DNA of 9,289 bases. It comes from an uncultured Gemmatimonadota bacterium (GTDB lineage: Bacteria; Gemmatimonadota; Gemmatimonadetes; Gemmatimonadales; Gemmatimonadaceae). Location of the stretch: the NCBI GenBank assembly GCA_946480295.1, contig CAMLIT010000146.1, positions 1 through 9,289 of the forward strand, in the 5' to 3' direction. Of this stretch, positions 6,359 to 9,289 are shown one piece after another. The position numbers were made by a program, and so were the translations under genes. The notes under the pieces are model-generated. The model searched no databases. It worked only from the letters and a program-made list of their open reading frames with translations, and was not told the DNA's origin. Position 1 is the first letter of the stretch; each line of letters opens with the position of its first letter.

Positions 6359-6388
6359 CTGACAGACTTCACCCCGTCCCGATAGAAT
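6359..6388 (+). promoter_or_regulatory. Strong sigma70-type promoter for the GMC dehydrogenase operon
   Basis: CTGACA (6359-6364, five of six matches to TTGACA) and TAGAAT (6383-6388, five of six matches to TATAAT) are spaced by 18 bases. Expected transcription start is near 6395, leaving a leader of about 72 bases before the GTG at 6467. This is the best promoter in the window and indicates that the GMC operon can be expressed independently of the TIM-barrel gene ending at 6320. Confidence 0.62.
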
Positions 6389-6397
6389 GACCTGATT

Positions 6398-6412
6398 CGC
6401 TGGACTCCAGCG
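6398..6412. promoter_or_regulatory. Operator-like palindrome at the transcription start of the GMC operon
   Basis: CGCTGGA-C-TCCAGCG is a perfect 7+1+7 palindrome. It begins about ten bases after the -10 box, roughly at +3 to +17, where a bound repressor would block RNA polymerase. The form is compatible with LacI- or GntR-type operators, but no regulator gene is in the window and the assignment is inferred. Confidence 0.42.
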
Positions 6413-6413
6413 C

Positions 6414-6442
6414 GTCCCGACGAATGGCGACAATCGCGGGAC
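6414..6442 (+). other. Possible 5' leader stem-loop of the GMC operon
   Basis: GTCCCG (6414-6419) pairs with CGGGAC (6437-6442), and CGA (6421-6423) with TCG (6434-6436), giving nine base pairs with one bulged A and a ten-base loop. It lies in the predicted untranslated leader, ending 24 bases before the start codon and 13 bases before the ribosome-binding region. It may be simple mRNA structure; it does not match a riboswitch I recognise. Confidence 0.3.
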
Positions 6443-6466
6443 CTGGCCTCTGAACGGAGAGGAGAC

Positions 6467-8152
6467 GTGAGTAGAGACACGGTTTACGACGTCTGTATCA
6501 TCGGCTCGGGTGCTGGCGGCGGCATGGCCGCCTACGCGCTCACCCACGCCGGCGCGAAGGTGGTGATGCTCGAGGCGGGCCCGGAGTGGTACGCCTCGAA
6601 GGACTCGAAGATGCTCGTGCCGGCGTGGGCATCGCCGCGGCGCGGCGCGTCGAGCAAGACGCGCCCGTTCGGCGAGTTCGACGCCTGCGACGGCGGCTGG
6701 GACATCGACGGCGAGCCGTACACGCGCGCCCAGGGGACGCAGTTCGACTGGTGGCGCGCGCGCATGCTCGGCGGGCGCACCAACCACTGGGGGCGCATCT
6801 CGCTGCGCTTCGGCCCCGACGACTTCAAGGGGAAGACGAAGGACGGCCTCGGGGAGGACTGGCCGATCTCGTACGAGGACGTGGCGCCGTACTACGACAA
6901 GATCGACGACCTGATCGGCGTCTTCGGCAGCAACGAGGGGCTGCACAACCATCCCGATGGGCGCTTCCTGCCCCCGCCGGCGCCCCGCTGCTACGAGCTG
7001 CTGATCAAGAAGGCGGCGGACAAGCTCGACGTCACCTGCGTCCCGTCGCGCCTCTCGATCATCACGAAGCCGAAGCCGGGGCGCATGGCCTGCCACTACT
7101 GCGGCCAGTGCAACCGCGGCTGCGCGACGAAGTCGAACTTCTCCAGCCCGGACGTCCTCATCGCGCCGGCGATCCAGACGGGGCGCCTGACGCTGATCAC
7201 CAACGCCATGGCGCGCGAGGTGACGGTCGGGAAGGACGGCCTCGCGACCGGCGTGTCGTACATCGACAAGCGCACGGGGATGGACGAGCACGTGAAGGCG
7301 CGCGTCGTCGTCCTCGCGGCGAGCGCGTGCGAGTCGGCGCGCATCCTCCTCAACTCGAAGTCGGCGAAGTTCCCGCAGGGCCTCGCCAACTCGAGCGGCC
7401 GCGTCGGCAAGTCCCTCACCGACACCACCGGCACGTACGTCTCCGGCTACATCCCCTCCATGACCGACCACGTGCCGCACAACGAGGACGGCGTCGGCGG
7501 CATGCACGTGTACATGCCGTGGTGGGGCGACAACTCCAAGCTCGACTTCCCGCGCGGCTACCACATCGAGCCGGGCGGCGGCCTCTACGCGCCCGGCTAC
7601 GGCGCGATGGGCGGGCTGCAGCACTACGACGACTTCGGCGGCTACGGCGCGGCGTTCAAGCGCGGCGCCCGCAAGTACTACGGCGCGCACGTCGGCTTCT
7701 CCGGCCGCGGCGAGATGCTGCCGAACGAGGACACCTACTGCGAGCTCGATCCCCACGTCGTGGACCAGTACGGGATCCCGGTCCTCCGCTTCCACTGGAA
7801 GTGGACGGACTACGAGTACAACCAGGTCAAGCACATGCAGGAGACCTTCCGCGCCCTCATCCACGAGATGGGGGGCGAGGTCCTCTCGCCGATGCCGACG
7901 AAGGAGGAGGGCTACGGCATCTCCACCGGCGGCAGCATCATCCACGAGGTCGGGTGCACGCCGATGGGCGCGGACCCGAGCCGGTCCGTGCTCAACGCGC
8001 ACTGCCAGGCGCACGACTGCAGGAACCTCTTCGTCGCCGACGGCGGACCGTTCGTCACGCAGGCGGACAAGAACCCGACGTGGACGATCCTGGCGCTCGC
8101 CTATCGCACGGCCGACTACATCACCGAGCAGCGCAAGGCGGGGGCGCTATGA
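6467..8152 (+). CDS. GMC-family FAD-dependent sugar/glycoside dehydrogenase, large subunit
   Basis: The product is 561 aa, of the gluconate 2-dehydrogenase large-subunit-like branch of GMC oxidoreductases. It would oxidise a sugar hydroxyl to a ketone (or lactone) with FAD and pass electrons to a carrier. Seen: FAD-binding VCIIGSGAGGGMAAY (9-23) with E36 (VMLEAG) for the ribose, the second FAD loop MLGGRTNHWG (100-109), and the C-terminal block GSIIHEVGCTPMG (489-501) through SVLNA, NLFVADGG and KNPTWTILALAYR (535-547). H493 and N536 are candidates for the catalytic His/Asn pair known from pyranose-oxidase-like members. C209, C212, C215 and C219 are spaced CxxCxxCxxxC. No signal peptide is present, so export probably depends on the Tat-bearing partner encoded next. 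The start is GTG at 6467, with GGAG (6456-6459) seven bases upstream. The stop overlaps the partner's ATG. Exact substrate is unknown. Confidence 0.92.
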   Translation: MSRDTVYDVCIIGSGAGGGMAAYALTHAGAKVVMLEAGPEWYASKDSKMLVPAWASPRRGASSKTRPFGEFDACDGGWDIDGEPYTRAQGTQFDWWRARMLGGRTNHWGRISLRFGPDDFKGKTKDGLGEDWPISYEDVAPYYDKIDDLIGVFGSNEGLHNHPDGRFLPPPAPRCYELLIKKAADKLDVTCVPSRLSIITKPKPGRMACHYCGQCNRGCATKSNFSSPDVLIAPAIQTGRLTLITNAMAREVTVGKDGLATGVSYIDKRTGMDEHVKARVVVLAASACESARILLNSKSAKFPQGLANSSGRVGKSLTDTTGTYVSGYIPSMTDHVPHNEDGVGGMHVYMPWWGDNSKLDFPRGYHIEPGGGLYAPGYGAMGGLQHYDDFGGYGAAFKRGARKYYGAHVGFSGRGEMLPNEDTYCELDPHVVDQYGIPVLRFHWKWTDYEYNQVKHMQETFRALIHEMGGEVLSPMPTKEEGYGISTGGSIIHEVGCTPMGADPSRSVLNAHCQAHDCRNLFVADGGPFVTQADKNPTWTILALAYRTADYITEQRKAGAL

Positions 8153-8826
8153 GCGACGAGAACACGCAGGGCCAGGATCCGAAGGGCGTCTCGCGCCGCG
8201 ACGCGCTCAAGGTGCTCGGCGCGCTCCCGGTCGTGGGCGGCCTGGAGTGGCACGAGCTGGTGAAGAAGCACACCTCCGTGCCGCGCCCGGCGGCGCTCGA
8301 GCCGGACTCGGACGCGCCGTACACGCTGAAGTTCTTCAAGCCGCACGAGTTCCGCACGCTGCAGGTCGTCGCCGACTACATCATCCCGCGCGACGACAGG
8401 TCGGGCAGCGCCACCGACGCCAAGGCGCCGGAGTTCATCGACTACATGCTCGCCGACCCGGGCGCGTCGGAGAACTCGAAGACGGCGATGCGCGGCGCGC
8501 TCGCGTGGCTCGACACCGAGTGCAGCAAGCGCTTCGGCAGGACCTTCGTCGGCGCGAGCGACACGCAGCGGCGCGCCGTGCTCGACGACATCGCCTTCCC
8601 CAAGAAGGCGCGGCCCGAGATGGCCTACGGCGTGACGGCGTTCACCCGCATCCGCGACGCCGTCGCTTCCGGCTTCTACTCGAGCCAGATGGGGTGGAAG
8701 GACCTGCAGTACATCGGCAACGTTTTCAATCCGAACTGGCACGGCTGCCCCGAACCCGCGCTGCGGAAGCTCGGGGTCAGCTACGAGGAATACAACGCGA
8801 GCCTGGCGGGGCGGAGAAATAAATGA
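8149..8826 (+). CDS. Gluconate 2-dehydrogenase subunit 3 family protein (Tat-carrying small subunit)
   Basis: The product is 225 aa and is the small partner of the GMC large subunit. Residues 15-31 (SRRDALKVLGALPVVGG) form a Tat signal with the S-R-R-x-x-L-K pattern. The body fits the family: FFKPHEFRTLQVVADYIIPRDD (62-83), EFIDYML (95-101), RGALAWLD (115-122), a final GFYSSQMGWKDLQYIGN (175-191) and the closing W-H-G-C-P (197-201). In characterised dehydrogenases of this type the small subunit assists folding and carries the large, signal-less subunit through the Tat system. That role is inferred from family knowledge and from the signal being present only here. It begins inside the preceding gene's stop (ATGA at 8149-8152), and the same kind of overlap ends it, so the three genes are translationally coupled. 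Length is normal. Confidence 0.9.
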   Translation: MSDENTQGQDPKGVSRRDALKVLGALPVVGGLEWHELVKKHTSVPRPAALEPDSDAPYTLKFFKPHEFRTLQVVADYIIPRDDRSGSATDAKAPEFIDYMLADPGASENSKTAMRGALAWLDTECSKRFGRTFVGASDTQRRAVLDDIAFPKKARPEMAYGVTAFTRIRDAVASGFYSSQMGWKDLQYIGNVFNPNWHGCPEPALRKLGVSYEEYNASLAGRRNK

Positions 8827-9289
8827 CCGCAACACGACTCGGAGTCGGCTTCATCGGCAGTGGCTTCAACGCGCGCTTCCACATGCTCTCCTGGCCGGGG
8901 GTGCGCGACGCGGACGTCCTCGGGGTGTGGAGCCCCAACAAGAAGAACGCCGCCTCGGCCGCGCAGTACGCGCGGTCGCTGGACATCGGCGAGGCGAAGG
9001 CGTACGGGTCGATCACCGACATGGTGGCGGATCCCGCCATCGACGCGATCTGGCTCACGGGCCCGAACCACGCGCGCATCGAGAACGTCGAGGAGATCGT
9101 CCACGCGATCGAGAGCGGGAAGGGGACGCTCAGGGGGCTCGCCTGCGAGAAGCCGCTCGCGCGCAACGTGGCCGAGGCGAAGCAGGTGACGAAGCTCGTC
9201 GAGCGCGTGGGCCTCGCCACCGGCTACCTCGAGAACCAGCTCTTCGCGCCGCAGGTCGAGGCGGGGCACAAGCTGCTCTGGGCGCGCGG
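8823..9289 (+). CDS. Gfo/Idh/MocA family oxidoreductase, 5' part (runs off the window)
   Basis: Only the first 155 codons are present; the gene continues past the right edge. The N-terminal Rossmann fold is clear: LGVGFIGSGFNARFH (6-20) with the G-x-G-x-x-x-x-x-H pattern, a strand DVLGVWSP (31-38), the conserved IDAIWLTGPNHAR (73-85) and the family's CEKPLARN (108-115), whose Lys is normally catalytic. The enzyme would use NAD(P) to reduce or oxidise a sugar or cyclitol derivative, probably in the cytoplasm because no signal peptide is visible. GGAG (8813-8816) lies six bases before the ATG, which overlaps the preceding stop (ATGA, 8823-8826). Co-translation with a sugar dehydrogenase suggests the same pathway. 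Some relatives are exported, and the exact reaction cannot be read from this part. Confidence 0.9.
   Translation, partial: MTATRLGVGFIGSGFNARFHMLSWPGVRDADVLGVWSPNKKNAASAAQYARSLDIGEAKAYGSITDMVADPAIDAIWLTGPNHARIENVEEIVHAIESGKGTLRGLACEKPLARNVAEAKQVTKLVERVGLATGYLENQLFAPQVEAGHKLLWAR

Noticed and set aside
6317..8014. Long minus-strand open frame (565 codons) opposite the GMC gene
   Set aside because: The translation is repetitive Arg/Val/Leu/His sequence without motifs, while the + strand carries unmistakable GMC signatures.
6586..8148. Upstream in-frame extension of the subunit-3 gene through the GMC gene
   Set aside because: The extension is low-complexity shadow sequence; the real start is the ATG at 8149, overlapping the GMC stop and opening a Tat signal.
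1..9289. tRNA, rRNA, CRISPR or insertion-sequence content
   Set aside because: No cloverleaf, rRNA core sequence, regularly spaced repeat array or transposase motif was seen on either strand by eye.

Overview
The window is a high-GC bacterial chromosomal segment of densely packed genes. The mix of genes (a small porin-like barrel protein with an Ala-rich signal peptide, Tat-exported sugar enzymes, a GMC dehydrogenase with a subunit-3 partner, and a small Arg-rich protein ending in an RLAPIP-containing segment) suggests a Gram-negative soil-type lineage. Gemmatimonadota is my best guess, but it is an inference from gene style and not a proven placement. I see no rRNA, tRNA, CRISPR array, insertion sequence or integrase.

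Layout. Positions 1-275 hold an extreme C-rich tract (about 30-96) and no gene I can support. A small outer-membrane barrel protein follows on the + strand (276-812). It converges on a minus-strand operon across an intergenic region dominated by a perfect 20-bp inverted repeat (862-947). The minus-strand operon (3139 down to 958) has three genes: an unrecognised 106-aa protein, a 470-aa protein that joins a YihY/BrkB membrane domain to a YqjE/DUF1469 'holin-like' domain, and a DUF3618/YqjD-like anchor protein. It looks like an envelope-associated cluster and gives no sign of phage.

From 3300 onward everything is on the + strand. A sigma70-type promoter (3328-3356) drives a nitronate-monooxygenase-family flavoprotein (3417-4841) with a Cys-bearing C-terminal extension. 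A second promoter candidate (4917-4945) precedes a 122-aa SpoIIAA/STAS-like protein (4992-5360). Then comes a sugar-oxidation block: a Tat-type xylose-isomerase-like TIM-barrel protein (5478-6320), a strong promoter with an operator-like dyad (6359-6412), a GMC flavin dehydrogenase large subunit (6467-8152), its Tat-carrying subunit-3 partner (8149-8826), and a Gfo/Idh/MocA oxidoreductase that runs off the right edge (8823-9289). The last three genes are joined by two successive ATGA stop/start overlaps and are surely one operon.

How the genes work together. The large GMC subunit has no signal peptide and its partner carries an RR motif, so the pair is probably exported together by Tat. A GMC/subunit-3 dehydrogenase beside a TIM-barrel epimerase-like protein and a Gfo/Idh/MocA enzyme matches the gene kit of bacterial glycoside 3-oxidation (3-keto-glycoside) pathways. 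That is the most interesting functional hypothesis here. The most unusual single protein is the BrkB-DUF1469 fusion.
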